From: Buxus sempervirens
Lineage: Eukaryota > Streptophyta > Magnoliopsida > Buxales > Buxaceae
Assembly: GCA_947561395.2 (NCBI GenBank)
Contig: OX387192.1
Span: 12,932,221-12,996,220, forward strand
Direction of reading: 5' to 3'
Length of the DNA: 64,000 nucleotides
Both the position numbers and the translations under genes were made by a program. Below are positions 44,298-57,200 of this stretch, piece by piece. A model generated the notes under the pieces. The model worked only from the letters and a program-made list of their open reading frames with translations, searched no databases and was not told the DNA's origin. The stretch's first letter is position 1. Every line of letters begins with the position of its first letter.

Positions 44298-47081
44298 TGT
44301 TAGCACCTCATTTTTGCACCCCTTAAAAGTGCAAAAAACAAAGTTTAGCTGAAAGTCAAACCCCGAGGGGTCGAAAATTTGACTTTTCAATTTGGTGCAA
44401 ATTGGCCACCATACTTCTTCCCATTGGATAGGAAATTCCGACGCGACTCCAACGCAACTGAGTTTGCTCAAATCGGAGTCTAGATGAAGAAGTTATGAGC
44501 CGGTCAAACTAGAGGGGGAGCAGAAATTGGCTTTCTGCTAAAACCCGAGTCTGCTGCCAAACTTTAGTTTAGTGGATAGAGAATTCCAAACTGATTCAAA
44601 TGCCACTGAGTTTGCTCAAATCGAAATAATCTTTGTGTTTGCCTTTTGGCTTTGCAGGTCTTGGCGTTTGCCTGCTTCTGTAATTATCTTTTCTTCTGAT
44701 TTATACCACTCTCTCACTTACTTTCCAAAAAAAAAAAAATTTGGATAAGGGGATTCAAATCACACATTCTAGAAGCATGTGTGACCGCATTTTAATTGCG
44801 GTTTGGCCTAAACCGCTCTTAAAATGCGGATTTGCATTGCCAGCTGTCGCAAGCTGGCGACAGCTAGTAGATTTGTGGAGATTTGCGCACATGGGTGGCT
44901 CGACCGCATTTCAAATGTGGTCAAGGCTAAATCGCACTTTAAATGCGGTTCTAACCAAACCGCACTTGAAGTGCGGTTTTGGACTTTTTTGCCTATAAAT
45001 AGGCATCCAACCCCATTGTTTGAAAGTCCTCTTGAGCCCTGTTGACCCCCTGCCTCTCCAGAGACCTGCAACCTCTCTAAGCCCCTCTCCACTCACCCAA
45101 ACCCAATTTAATCCCTAAAATACCCCTTGAACCTTCCTCTTCATTCCTTTTGCTCCATTTTCACTACCAAGAGAGTTAAGAAGAGGAATTTTGAGAACCA
45201 AAGGAGGATCTGAAGTGCTGTCCACATCAACAGGAGAATCACCACTCATCAAGATAGAATGGTAATAGCAAGGTGAGCCTCCCCTCTACTTTGTATTTGA
45301 CATATATGAAAATCAAGTGGTTCTAACAAGTTTTTTTTAATTCTTTCTAGACCTTGTTTTTACTGTGTTTCTTCTTTTCTAACTTGTTTGGCCCCTCTTT
45401 GTGCATGAAAATGAGACTCCCTTGGAGGGGGCTTCCCTCATACGAAATTATGGGAGGAGGGAGGTTTCACGCAAAGTAAAGGGTCTTAGTTAGACATTTA
45501 TGAACTAACCCTTTTATGTTGGTTTGTTCATTTTATTTTAAAAGAGGGGTTTGTCCTCTTCGAAATCTCATGTACCCCTAAATCTTTCTTCCCATCTTTC
45601 CTTTCTTTGGTTATACGATTATTGCTATGTTTCGTTAGTTAGGCCCAACAAAGAACCCCATGCTTTTAGTCCACATGAATTCATCTTTTAAGTGGTCTAA
45701 AGATTTTAATTCGGTGTTAAGTTGTTTGTTTTACTTCCTAGATTCTCCCTTTTTCTTCAGATTTACTATTAACAGAGTTCTTCTCATATGAGCTGTTCTC
45801 ATGCATGTTTTCTTTTCGGTCTCGTTCAATGCATGTACTTGTTTGTGAGGGCTAGGCATGAGTATAATGGTGAGTTATTTGATTCTAGAGGGAGAATCAA
45901 GCCTCTTTGCCCTTCCATTGAGTTCTTTCAAGAACAAAGCAAGGGGGGATTGTGATTGACACCGAGCTAGGGTACCTCGGACCCTTGTTGAATGCTTTGT
46001 TTGCCGAATAGAGATCAAGATTGATCTTGTTTTGAAGGCTTTAAGGGATGACGCTATTTGAGCCAAGAGAAGAGCATTTTCATCCCTGTGAATGTGCTAG
46101 AAAACCCCAATAGAAGCTGGTGGACATCAAGAGGAACCGGGCGAACCAGACCCCAAAAAGATTTTGGCCAATTTTCGCAACCTGAGCCGAACTGCATACT
46201 TAGTGTGGTTCGGGTTTGACTGCATTTTATATGCGGTCAGGCCTGAACCGCATTTAGTTTGCAGTTCAGCCCATACCACATTATATATGCGGTTTACTTC
46301 TGTAATTAATTAAAAAATTAACTCCCTTGACCCGGTTGGACCCAATCTGACCCGTTTTGATACAATCTAATCCCATTGGGCTTTGTGGGTAAACCCAAGC
46401 CCATTTGAGATAGTGGGCCCATTTGGGCCCACCAAAGGTTTTGTGGGCCTTCCAATGGGGCCCACATTTAATCCAGCCCAAACCAAAGCCCGTCTTCAAT
46501 GAGTGGGATCAAGGCCACTTGGTTAATTGCTCATGGGCCAAACCCCAAGCCCATTGGGCCTTAAAAGCCTTAGTCCACTAATTTTGTAAATACAATTAAA
46601 ACCCAAAGTCAAATAACCAAATCCAAAATGGGTTACCTAATAATCCTGACAGACCTTGGGCTTGACTTAAGCCCAGCATGGAATCTAGTGGGCCTTCCAA
46701 TGGGCCCCACATCTGACCCACTTCACCAAAAAGGATAAAAAGATAAATCAATTAAAATAAAGGGGACCTACACCTTTAGGGGTCCCCGTTCAGACCCAAT
46801 AACATGTGCATATTGGATTAGGAAATTGGGTGAGACTAAGTTGACTTGAACCAGGGAGACCCATGGGACCCGTCAAATCGACGAGGCGGGCCGGGGTGTC
46901 TTCGGACTTCCCCGGATGTAACTGGGAACTTACCTCGAATCTCTAAAAAGTTGTAGACCAATCAAATTAGACCTGGTTAGGCACCCTTGTGTCTGCCTGT
47001 ACCTCTCAGGCAGTGGCGACTCCAAATCTCCTGAGGCACGCGTCCTGCATGCACCTCGTTGTGCGAAAATAGGTGCGCACA
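44298..47081 (+). repeat. solo LTR, Tat/Ogre-like, TSD ATAAC
   Basis: 2,784 bp from TGTTAGCACC to GGTGCGCACA, plus orientation, inserted in the LINE-B endonuclease region. TSD ATAAC at 44293-44297 and 47082-47086. TATA box TATAAAT at 44994. Hairpin clusters with ACCGCAT-type words occur at 44768-44979 and 46190-46300. PBS-like TGGCGACTCCA occurs at 47014-47024 in U5. No internal region, so one LTR remains after recombination. Short ORFs inside are not genes. Confidence 0.92.
44994..45000 (+). promoter_or_regulatory. LTR TATA box (44298 copy)
   Basis: TATAAAT 15 bp downstream of a perfect 10-bp hairpin (44957-44966 with 44970-44979). It sits about 700 bp into the LTR, the expected U3/R position. 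Followed by AGGCATCCAACCCC, a motif conserved in the related LTRs. Confidence 0.7.
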
Positions 47082-47270
47082 ATAACCGCTTGACAATGGA
47101 TAACCTAATCAGAAACAAATATAGGAGTCACTAAAACCTCAATCGAGTTCCACCAAACCCTTGAGAGAATTAGAATAGTTATCAATTACATTCCATGTCG
47201 AGCAAATATTAGCCACCACAGTGGTCTTATTCGCTTGACGAACTTTTGTCTCAAGTAAACCCAATATACT
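47082..47270 (-). pseudogene. LINE-B ORF2 fragment between two solo LTRs
   Basis: About 185 bp of LINE-B endonuclease on the minus strand: GLLETKVRQANKTTVVANI, STWNVIDNYSNSLKG, then after a frame break VIHCQAVML leading across the 44298 LTR junction into SDQKQFAVLFVY. The matching LINE-A segment (ETKVRCGNKAPV, WSSVDNYAKALKG, MIHCQVGIL) confirms the order and shows that the two LTR insertions removed nothing beyond the TSD sequence. Confidence 0.85.
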
Positions 47271-50118
47271 TGTAAGCACCTTATTTTTGCACCCCTGGAA
47301 TTGCTGAAAATGAAAACCCTGGCAGAAAGTCAAACCCCGAGGGGACAAAAAGTTGACTTTTTCATTAAGTGATATTTGGCCACCTTGCTTTATATCATTG
47401 GATAGAGAATCTCGACACGATTCCAATGCAACGGAGTTTGCAGGAATCGGAGTCCGGATTAAGGTTCTGCGGGCAGTCAAACTTGGGCGAAGCCAAAAGT
47501 TGACTTTCTGCCAAAATCCGATCCAAAGGCCTACCCCTAAGTCATGGGATAGAGGGCTCCGATACGATTCTAACGCCACTGAGTTTGCCCAGATCGGAGC
47601 CCGGGTGAAGAAAATATGAGCTGGCGAAGTTTCCGAGCAGCAAAACCGGCGAACTGCGCACGTGGCAAAAAGCTGCACACGTGGCGAGTTGCGCAGAAAA
47701 ATATCTCGGGGATCAAATCCGTAAATATCCAAACATTCAAAATATCCCAGGGACCAATCTGAAAGTATCTGAAAATATCTAAATAAAATAATATTAAACC
47801 TAAATATCCCAGGGACCATATCCTAATTTTCAGATTTTTAAAACAAACGGGCGGCCGCATTAATGGGTTTTTAATCATTTGGTCGCTCAAGCGGGCGTGG
47901 CAGGGGGTATGCGCTCACCTTGAGCTGGGCGCCAAGGTGAGCGGCACCCCCTTTTTTCTGGCCTATATAAGGCCGTGCGAAGTTCAGCGCAGGGGTTGGG
48001 ATTTTTGTTCTCGGGTTGGGGGGATTTTTTTGGAGATTTCGAGCTCCTTCTTCGTCGGGCATAGGTGGTCTTGACCACCCTCTTCCCCAAAGAACAAACC
48101 AGACACTTCTTCCCCCACCTTTCTCGGACCTTTCTTCCCATCCTTGTCCTCCTCTCTTGATACCCAAAGGAAAAGGAGGAGCTTGCCGAGTGAGCCTAAA
48201 GGAGGAGAGTCCAGCCGCTGCTTGAGCTTCAAAAGGGGGAGCCTACCTGCTCACTTCAGAAGGGTGTTCTGACACCCAGTTAATGTTCCCGACCATGCTG
48301 TTTTTTTTGAATATAAGCTCATTTCGAGCATATCATGTCATGATGTTTTACATTCTACCATTTTGTTTACTAATACTGCTTGTGTGATTCGAAGGGGAGC
48401 ATGTTCCCCGTGGTCATTTCATCTTGTGTACCCCATTATAAACCCCCTTGTCCCTTCACTGTTAATTTGTCGATGTGTGATTTTGTGGTTCGGTTTGCGA
48501 TATGTTAGGTTAGGTAATTTCAATGCAAGTCTAAGTGCCTTCTGGGGAGTGGTCGAAGCCCGGGGAGGTGTCCTGGGCATATTATTCGTGAAGCATTTTG
48601 AATGCATGTTTGTATTGTAAGTTTTCTGGGTTTTCAAAACTTGAAATAAAATGTAGTTAGATTAAATCCAAGATTAGTTGGGAGGTGTTCTGAGCATGTT
48701 AGGAGGCTAGTGGAACAGTTACAGACCGAAAAAAACCGGCCAGAGATGGAGATCTAAAAAAAAACAGAGAGTTGAAAATTGCAGTGACCTGCCGCCCATC
48801 TGGCGCCCACCTGGCGCTCACCTAGGAGGTGGGCGCCCCTTTCATCTCACTTCCCGCCGAGCTGGCGCCCACCTGGCGCTCAGCTCGCGCCCACCAAAAA
48901 ACAGGTGAAATTCTGGCGCCCTTCTCGCGCCCATCTCGCGCTCACCTCCTGCCCAGCTCGCGCTCACCTGGTATCGGGTGAGCGCCAGGTCAAAATTTTG
49001 CCCGGATTCTGGCGCCCACCCGGGTACCTCCCCTTGGACCCAGCACAATGAGCCAATTTTTTCTTGATAGGGTGTCAATTTTGTGTATTTCCTTATGTGA
49101 TTATTGCTGAATGTGGGTTTTATTTCCAAACCGAACCGGATGAACCAATAGGGTTCCCGGGTCACCCGGAAACCCAACATGGGCCATGGACCAACCCGGT
49201 CCAAATTGATTTCCGGTGGGCCTTCCAACGGGGCCCACCAAGCCCGACCAACCCATTCATGCTTAAATAAGATAATAAAAGATTTGAGCGGGCCAGACCA
49301 CTTGAGGCCCACCCAAGCCCTAATTGGGCCATGCATGATTAAAGTAAGATATGGTTTGGCCGAGACCACGGGTAGGGCCTATCGGGCCCACTAAGCCCAT
49401 AAACCCGACCAACTTAGGGTTTCCAAACCCTAATTCAGGAAGCCTTGGGCTTTCAAGCCCAAGCCCAGGTAAAGGGCCCCAAGCCCAATGCTTGGCCCAT
49501 TTTGACACAGATAAGAAAGATAAAATCAAAATCACTTGGCAACCAATTGTGGGGCCCACTCAAGGGCCCACAAAGTAATCCCGGCCCGCTTTTGGCATGA
49601 AATCCACTTAACTAATCCAACTTGAACTCTAAAATAAAATCAATTCAAAGTGAGCCAAAATCCAAAGGGCCACACTTGGCCCACCAAGGAACATGCGGGC
49701 CACACTTGGCCCACTAAGGGATACCGTGGGCCTTCCAACGGGGCCCACCCCACCAGGCCCAGATCATCTTAATTAAAAAGATAAAATCAAGTAAAGGGAC
49801 CCACACCACTTTGGCGGTCCCGCCAGACTCAATCAAAATTGCATGCTGGAATAGGAATCGGGTGAGTGAGAGACCAAAGTTGACTCAAACCAGGGAAACC
49901 TATGGGACCCGTCACTTGACGGGGTGGACTGGGGTGTCTACGGACTTCCCCAGACCGCAACCGAGCCCCTACTTAGAATCTCAAAGCCGCAGACCAAAAG
50001 CCTTAGAAGAAGAACTTAGGCACCCGGGTGTCTGCCTGCACCCCATCAGGCAGTGTCTGCCTGCACCCCATCAGGGATACCGTGCGCCTCGTCGTGCGAC
50101 CGAAATCAGGTGCGCACA
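47271..50118 (+). repeat. solo LTR, Tat/Ogre-like, TSD ATACT
   Basis: 2,848 bp from TGTAAGCACC to GGTGCGCACA, plus orientation. TSD ATACT at 47266-47270 and 50119-50123. TATA box TATATAA at 47964. GC-rich hairpin clusters occur at 47912-47943 and 48780-49020 sharing the word GCGCTCACCT. The U5 end carries a 24-bp tandem duplication around GTCTGCCTGCACCCCATCAG (50031-50075) that disrupts the PBS-like motif present in relatives. No internal sequence. Confidence 0.92.
47964..47970 (+). promoter_or_regulatory. LTR TATA box (47271 copy)
   Basis: TATATAA about 690 bp into the LTR, 21 bp downstream of the hairpin whose arms are 47912-47921 and 47934-47943. Followed by GGCCGTGCG, unlike the AACCCC context of the other copies. 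Confidence 0.65.
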
Positions 50119-50765
50119 ATACTCAAATTATTTTTCTTGATAAGATTCTTCACCTCTGCCTGCTGGGATGTATCATTTAATCCCCTAATATTCCACACAG
50201 CACAGTTAAACATTAATATGATGATTAGGAAAGGAAGACCCATCTTTCACAATGGGATTATGCTTTGAAGTAACTTGTTTCCTGGCCTCTCTCATGGCTA
50301 TTTCATCAACAAGTAGAACCTCTTTATTTTTCTTCCTCTTGGATTTAGCTACTACTTTGCCTTCACTACTGGATGAAGAGGATTTGGTTGGTGATAATAC
50401 AGCAAACCTATTAAGACTGTGAGCAATAGACGTAGATATATCATGGTTAACATGTTCAGATCTATTCACTTCTGCCATATCTGAAGGGATGTCCAATTGC
50501 TGGCCCTCTCCCATTGAAGCATTTACCTCTAAGAAGCATTCCTTACCAAGGTCCTTCCCACCAGAAGAAGACTCAATAGGTCCTGTAGATCGAACTCCCT
50601 GAACATTTAAATGCTCATTCTTTGCTGTAACACAACCATTAGAACCCTCCTGGTTAGTAATAAATACCTCCACCTGATTAGCATCCAATAATGAATGATA
50701 GGAATCCTTATCGTTACCAGCAAACATACTAAAGGTTGCTAGGTTTAGATTAAACCCAAAATAGG
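50119..50765 (-). pseudogene. LINE-B ORF1 C-terminus and ORF2 N-terminus
   Basis: ORF1 tail on the minus strand from about 50765 to 50206: acidic/Ser-rich, then KSKRKKNKEVLLVDEIAMREARK, directly matching the tail of LINE-A ORF1. ORF2 begins near 50210 (CAVWNIRGLNDTSQQAEVK) and runs to the LTR junction at 50119. The DUF4283 and CCHC part of ORF1 is missing: near 50755 the sequence changes into LTR-like sequence, so LINE-B is 5' truncated or was cut by recombination there. Confidence 0.85.
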
Positions 50766-51265
50766 ACATATGGGCTATCCCTTAGGCAATCTTGGACCCT
50801 GTGAGTCTTCCAAACGGGACCCTCCTACAGACTAAGATCACTTAATAAAGAAGATAAAATCTAAACGGGACTTACGCCACTTAAGTGGTCCCTACATAGA
50901 CCTAATCAATGAGTGCATATTTGTTTAGGATGGGTGAGATAAAGCAACTTGACTCATAACCAGGATGACCCATGGGACCTGTCATCCGACAGGGCAGATT
51001 GGGGTGTCTACAGACTTCACGAACGGTAACTGGATATTTAACCAGAATCTCAAGCTGCAGACCATATAATAGATAAACACTAGGCATCCAAGTGTCTGCC
51101 TGAATCCAATCAAGCAGTGGCGACTCCTCATTCCCCTACTTCCTTTCCTAGTCCTGAAAGCATGCGACTCTTCATGTTTTCACTGGATAACACGCTAGGA
51201 CATTTTCCTAAAGGAGGCACGCACACATGCACCTCCTAACAAAGGTGTGACCGTAGATCGATGCA
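50755..51265 (+). repeat. degraded Tat/Ogre-like LTR fragment (3' part)
   Basis: About 500 bp collinear with the last third of the 44298 and 47271 LTRs: GGGACTTACGCCACTT, GACCCATGGGACCTGTCA, GGGGTGTCTACAGACTTC, AAGTGTCTGCCTG, AGCAGTGGCGACTCC (PBS-like motif at 51118-51127) and CATGCACCTCC. More diverged than the solo LTRs, so older. The LTR 5' part is absent; the left edge touches LINE-B ORF1. Confidence 0.7.
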
Positions 51266-52402
51266 TGCATAGCCTGGAGACTTCGCTGAGGATAGTACTC
51301 AACCCACTCAAAACTGGTTAATAAGAGTCAACCTAAGGGGGGTATAGTTGGTTTAGAAAGTTTCTAGCTTATTTTAGTGGTGCGGAATTTAAGTAATTAC
51401 ATGATTTGGGAAATTTCTGTCAAATAGGACTATAATTGCCTAAGGAAACTGTATCTTAAGAAGGACCACTTGTGACCCCTCCAGTTTCTTGGAAACTTTC
51501 TTGGAACATTGATTTGCTTTCTAATTCCTCACTTTACTATACCAGGTAGTGTAATGCTTTCTACCAATAAGTACATGGATTCAACTCACCCAATTAGACA
51601 CCTCACTCAACTACTTGCACACATGTGCACTCACAAAACACCGTGAATGGTTTACTGCTTTAATAAAAACTGTGTAGGGTGACACACGCGAGGGAAACTG
51701 CGTGAATGATCTGAGCTAACATGAGATATGTGGTTACAGTACTCTTCTTTACCAAAACGAAGACCTCTTTAGTAGCCACCCTTCTTTATTGTATAAACAA
51801 ATTTTGGGATGGTATTAGCTTCACGCGCCTGTGGCTTGCTGGAGGGTCTAGTACTTGGCTCAGACCCTTGTAGGTGTTTGTCTCAGGCTGGGTATCATTT
51901 TCCCACCTATTACATTCGATACACCCCGGTTTGCGAATGTGATTGAATGTGAATACAAGAAGAGTAAAATCAACTTAAAACCCAATAGTTCATCAGGGGC
52001 ATGTTTACACTTGCCATAGCCCGACAAATGAGAAAGAGCCACGTGGTATCAACATGGGCTAGTTTCACTAGTAAAGATACGTAAGCATACGCACGTGCCT
52101 AAGCAGGAAAACCATACCCATACGTAGGGGAGTGACATCATCATCAACATGGGGCTAACAATTGAGACCATCTTAACAAACAACGGAAACAAGGAAATCA
52201 TTTGTTGGGATCGTGGCAAGTAGTTGTTTTACCGGAATGAAGTAGGAAAGATTGATAACTCCTGGAACCAACATGAAGATCGTGCAAACATGGGACGGTA
52301 AGCAACCGTCAAAGCTTGGCTATAAAAGGCATAGTTGCAATCATCCACTCAACCGCAACCGGTTACTATGATTATAATCCGATCATCTGTGATCACTATC
52401 TA
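51266..52402. other. unassigned repeat-derived DNA with a TATA-like box
   Basis: No ORF with recognisable homology. TATAAAAGG at 52321-52329 is preceded by a long AT/GC-mixed tract and could be the promoter of a decayed LTR whose end would lie near 53765. I see no TSD or TG/CA boundaries that settle this. Confidence 0.35.
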
Positions 52403-52410
52403 GTCTCCTA

Positions 52411-53198
52411 TAGGGTTGCAACTCGGTGCAGTTTGGTTCGGGTTGGCCTCAACCCAAGACCAAACCAAGGTTACTTATGGTGGGCCCAAAACCAAACCGA
52501 ACCGACCTCAGAACCGAAATACACAAACCGAATACCGAATCGATTATTTAAAGAAAACCTGTAACCCAACCCAAACTGAACCAAATTGAAAAATTCGGTT
52601 TGGTTCGGTTTAGTTTGGGTCATTTTCCTATACTTAAAACCTGTTATCAAGAGAGAGATTCCCACTTTTATCCCAAACAAAAAAATTTTAAGAATACACA
52701 CAACAAATTTAAACGATCATCACTTACATGCGGTCAAATCCTTTAATTAGCTCACATGCATACATAAGATGGAGCAAAGAGCTTAGAATCCCAAGTCATA
52801 TGTTAATTGTTTTGGATCGCACTTTTGAGCTCATGAATCAATTTAATAATTAACTACAAAGATTTATAAAATAATAATCTTATTCATTATTTTATAACTT
52901 ATAATTTATAAGTTATATTTTATTATTACAACTTTATCTATTGTATATTATATATATATATATATATATATTATATTTCAGTTCGGTTCGGTTCGGTTTT
53001 ACACTTAGGAAATTCGGTTTGGGTTTCAGTTCGGTTTGGTTAACCCAAGCCTTCAACCCAAAACCGAACAAAACAAATTCGGTTCTCTATTTTTAGAACC
53101 AAAACCTACCCAAAGACTATATAACCCAAACCAAACTGACCCAAAGTCGGGTTGGACCGGTTCGATTTCAGTTTTAACCGATTCGAGTTGCAACCCCA
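52411..53198. mobile_element. hAT-like non-autonomous element (MITE), 8-bp TSD
   Basis: 788-bp element with terminal inverted repeats (GGGTTGCAACTCG at the left, CGAGTTGCAACCC at the right) beginning TAGGG. It is flanked by GTCTCCTA (52403-52410) and TTCTCCTA (53199-53206), an 8-bp duplication with one mismatch, the size hAT transposases make. Subterminal regions are dense in CGGTT/AACCG words (TTCGGTTCGGTTCGG near 52979-52996). A (TA)n run lies at 52947-52972. The ORFs inside are by-products of the repeats; no transposase is encoded. Confidence 0.8.
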
Positions 53199-53770
53199 TT
53201 CTCCTACACCCACATTGTAGCAAGAAAGGATAATTTAGGATTCCTCTCACTGTTTTCTATCACAGTGACACTTTAGGATCACTATTTACTCCGATCAAAG
53301 TGAAGAACCTGCCACCGGGAAGGACGTCGAGGCCACCCCTGTTTTCTAATCTTGTGCTTCGATTATTGCTACAAGGTTACGAACAGCTGGTACGGAAGCT
53401 ATCTTTGGTTAAGCCAGGTGATTAGCAGAACGTCGGATAAATAGTATTCTTGGGCGAATCATCGAATCAGCTTTACTAACAGACGCCCCCTATATCCCTA
53501 CCTTATACTCTGATTACGTCTATAAGGCCAGGGGAGGCCGATACTACTAGCATTGATGATTTTCATTTGTTTTATTTCTTTTGAGTTATTTGGAGGCTTG
53601 TCATATTCGACGGTTGCGTCTTTGGCGACCGATATCTGAATATAATACTTCGTCATTGCTGTCTGTCATTTTCAAAGACGAACAAGAATCCAAACGAAGA
53701 CCAAACCCCTAGTTTTCATTATTTCGTCTGATCAATTTTATTTCAAGTGACTTGCAGTATGGTTAGACCA
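53199..53770. other. unassigned stretch left of element C leader
   Basis: No coding capacity recognised. Just after it, at about 53768-53790, the text CCAACTCCGATTTAGATTC resembles a decayed tRNA-Arg-type PBS, and the following GACCCTACCC matches the leader of element B. This stretch is thus probably the 3' end of the 5' LTR of element C, too diverged to bound. Confidence 0.35.
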
Positions 53771-54248
53771 ACTCCGATTTAGATTCGGAACAAATGCTCG
53801 GGGTTATGACCCTACCCAAATCTTGTATGGACAGATACTGGCACACCCGCACATAGACACATCACCCCTACTGCCACGTGTCAAGCCAGGTCAAATTTGG
53901 AAGGAACAGGGCAGCAACCCCCACCCTTTTGCATAATTGAGTAAACCCTAGACTCTAGGCTACCCTAGTCCCAAATTAAGAAGCCTACCCAAATTTGATT
54001 AGGGGAACCACCCCAGATCTATACATTAAGTCTTATGAGCCATGGGCTTTGACCCATTTAGTCCGCTGGAAGCACTCTAAGCCAGGGTTAATCTTTTAGA
54101 AGATGAAAGCCAGCCAGATCAGACAAACAGGGGAAAACAAGCCAGATCAGAACAAAGGTTTATGAAACCCTAGAATTGGGCCTTTTTAGGCTACCCTTGT
54201 TGAAATTAAATCTATCCCTTCTTGGGGTTCTCGAAAACTCCAGGATTG

Positions 54249-57200
54249 TGTGCGCACCTGATTTCGGTCGCACGACGAGGCGCAAGCAAAATGATACGTG
54301 CCTCGGGATTGTTTGGAATCGTCACTGCCTGATGGGGTGCAGGAAGACATCTGGGTGCCTAAATTTGTCTATTAAGGCTTGGTCTGCGGCTTGAGATTCT
54401 AAGCAAGTTCTCGGTTACGGTCCGGGAAAGTCCGTAGACACCCCGGTCCGCCTCGTCAAAAGACGGGTCCCATGGTTTCCTTGGTTTGAGTCAACTTTGG
54501 TCTCTCACTCACCCGATTCCTATTTCAGCATTCAATTTGGTTAAGTTTGGCAGGACCGCCAAAGTGGTGTGGTCCCTTTACTTGATTTTATCTTTCTTAG
54601 CTTAAAGTGATGTGAGACGGATTAGGCAGGCCCCGTTGGAAGGCCTGCGGATCCCTTGGTGGGCTTCAGTCTAGCCTAGGAAGCCTTTTGGGCTTGGTTC
54701 AAATGAATTGATTTTATTTAATGGTTCGAGTTTGATTAAATTTGATTTCCATGCAAAAAATGAGTCTGGATTGCTTTGTGGGCCCGTGAGTGGGCCACAT
54801 AGTGGGTTGCCAAGTGATTTCAGATTATCTTGGTTAACTGTGCCAAAAAGAGCTAAGCCTTGGGCTTGGGGCCCTTTACCTGGGCTTGGGCTTGAAAACC
54901 CAAGGCTTCCTGAGTTAGGGTTTGGAAACCCTAAGTTGGTTCGATTTAATGGGTTTTAGCGGGCCCGATCGGCTCTACTCGCAGTCTCAGCCAAGCCAAA
55001 CCTAGATCTAAACATACATGTTACCCCAGTTGGGCTTTGGCGGGCCTCAAAGGGTCTGGCCCACTCAATTCTTTTAATTATCTTATTTAAGCACAATAAG
55101 TTTGTCGGGCTTGGCGGGCCCTGTTGGAAGGCCCACCGGAAATCAATTTGGACCGGGTCAGTCCAAGGCCCACCTTGGGTTTCCGTGTCACTCGGAAATC
55201 CTACTGGTTCGCCTGGATTGATCAAACAACTAAAAAAACAGCAAAAGATCAGAAAATGGCAAGAAAAAACAATTTGGCAGTGTAGCCGGCCTAAGATGTC
55301 AGTTACACACAGGTCTCGGTGTATCCGGCATCTTTTGTCAGCTACGAATACAGCTCTGTTGATCCGACCTGAGTTGTCAGATCAACATACAGAAGCTGTT
55401 TTGTGATTTTTGCATTGGGGTTGGGTTTTTGGGTCTTCTAGGGTGTTTCAGCATTTTCGTGGGCCCCTGTGTGGGCCCATAGTGGTTCAGATGAAGCCAC
55501 ATGGCTTCTCTAGAAGGGGTTTCCAACACTAAAGGCAAATACGGGGTCCCAGGGAGGTATCTCTTCCTTCCCAATCGAGACAACGGGTGAGTAGGAGTCT
55601 GGGTATCCCTAGTTTAGTCCTATGCCTTCACAAGAAACAGGGCTTCACATGTATGAAATAGAGCAAACCAAAAACACACTTTAAATCTAAGATTGAGCTG
55701 ACATGAACAAGATGGACAACTTAGAACATCAGATCCGATTTTCACGCATGTAAATTCATGCTGGATAGTGTTATACACAACTACCTAGACATGTTTCTAG
55801 CAAGCAAACAGGCCAGCATGCAAGCACAAGCAAGGAGAAAGGAAAACATGCTGCGGTGAGGCGGGGACAACCACTATTATGGGGGGTTTCAGGCATGCTA
55901 GAAGGGGGAAGGGATCATGCCAATAGGGTCCTTTGGTGAGGGCATACTCTATGCATGTTAGTCACAAGATCAAGGGCTGAGAAGGGACCGGCACCCTTCC
56001 CATAACAGTAGCCGGAAACATGAAAAATCAAGGCATGGGAAAGAGGAACATGCAATATTAGAGAGGGGAAAGATAGTCTAGCCTATACGTGCACATTCCA
56101 CGGATCAAGAAACATTAAGAACAGCAACATCACACAAAGAAGAAAAAACAAAATGGCTCCATGAGAGAAAGGATAAGAGGGGGGTTTACATAGGGTATAA
56201 GGGATGAACACACAAAGGGAACATGCTCCCTTAAAAATAGAATCAAACATGCAATACAACAACCAAAAAAAAAACACCAACCATAGAACTATATGGGAAG
56301 ATCCCTCATCTTCCCTTTGGGATTATACGTGTACTCCCTTACCTTGGGAGGTCTTCATATCTCCAAGAACAAGAAGCAAGCACTTACAACATAGGCATGA
56401 GGACAAACTTTATATTAAGAAGAAACCAACACTGAAAAAGAGACCTCATACTCACATGTGTTCAATGGAACATGGTAAGAAACCTTACCCTTGGGTTTTA
56501 AGACCCTTTTTGAGGTGTGTAGACACCTCTTGATAGCAAAGGCACGAGCTGGAGGCTCCCCTCCAAACAGTAGCAGCAGCTTCCTCCTCTTGGTTGTGAG
56601 AAAATGGAGAAGAAAAAGGGAAAAGAGGGTAAGGATGGTCAAGGAAGGGAAGCTCTTGGGTTTAGGAAGCAATGGGGGGTGAGAATGGGTGGTTTCGTAC
56701 CGGTGGTAATGGGGAAGAAGAAGTGGAAAAGGGCCAAGAAGAGCCAACCCCCGAAATGGGGCTGCTGTTGCCTTTTTATAGCAAAATTTTTGTATTCGGC
56801 ATTTAATGTCGGATACATTACACTTCCTTTGTATCCGGCATTTAATGTCGGATACACTAAGCTTCTTTTGTATCCGACATTTTATGTCGGATACAAGACA
56901 TAATAATTTCGAAAATTAAATGCCGTCACGAATTTGTCAGGGAATCAGCGCGAATCTTGCGGGCGGATCTCTTTGTATCCGATGAATAGTGTCGGATATA
57001 CACAAGGGTACGTGTATCTGACATATTCGATCGGATACAAATAAAAAAATTACGGATTTGCCCTTGGATATTCGCAGATTTGGTCCCTACGAAATTTTGC
57101 TTTAAACCCTGGGATATTTTGCATGTTTGGATATTTACGGATTGCCCCTCGAGATATTTTCTTGCGCCACTTGCCACGTGTGCGGCTTTTTGCCACGTGT

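Noticed and set aside
46281-49578. Pro/Gly/Trp-rich ORFs in LTRs (for example 46281-46499 and 48842-49369)
   Set aside because: They arise from GGGCCC/CCCA-rich LTR words and are open in several frames at once; no conserved start or domain.
44293-50123. The LTRs at 44298 and 47271 as the two ends of one element
   Set aside because: Each has its own exact TSD, and the 185 bp between them are LINE endonuclease sequence continuous with both outer flanks.
52471-53250. Asn/Gln-rich ORFs around 52500-53250
   Set aside because: They are translations of the CGGTT repeats in the MITE on both strands.
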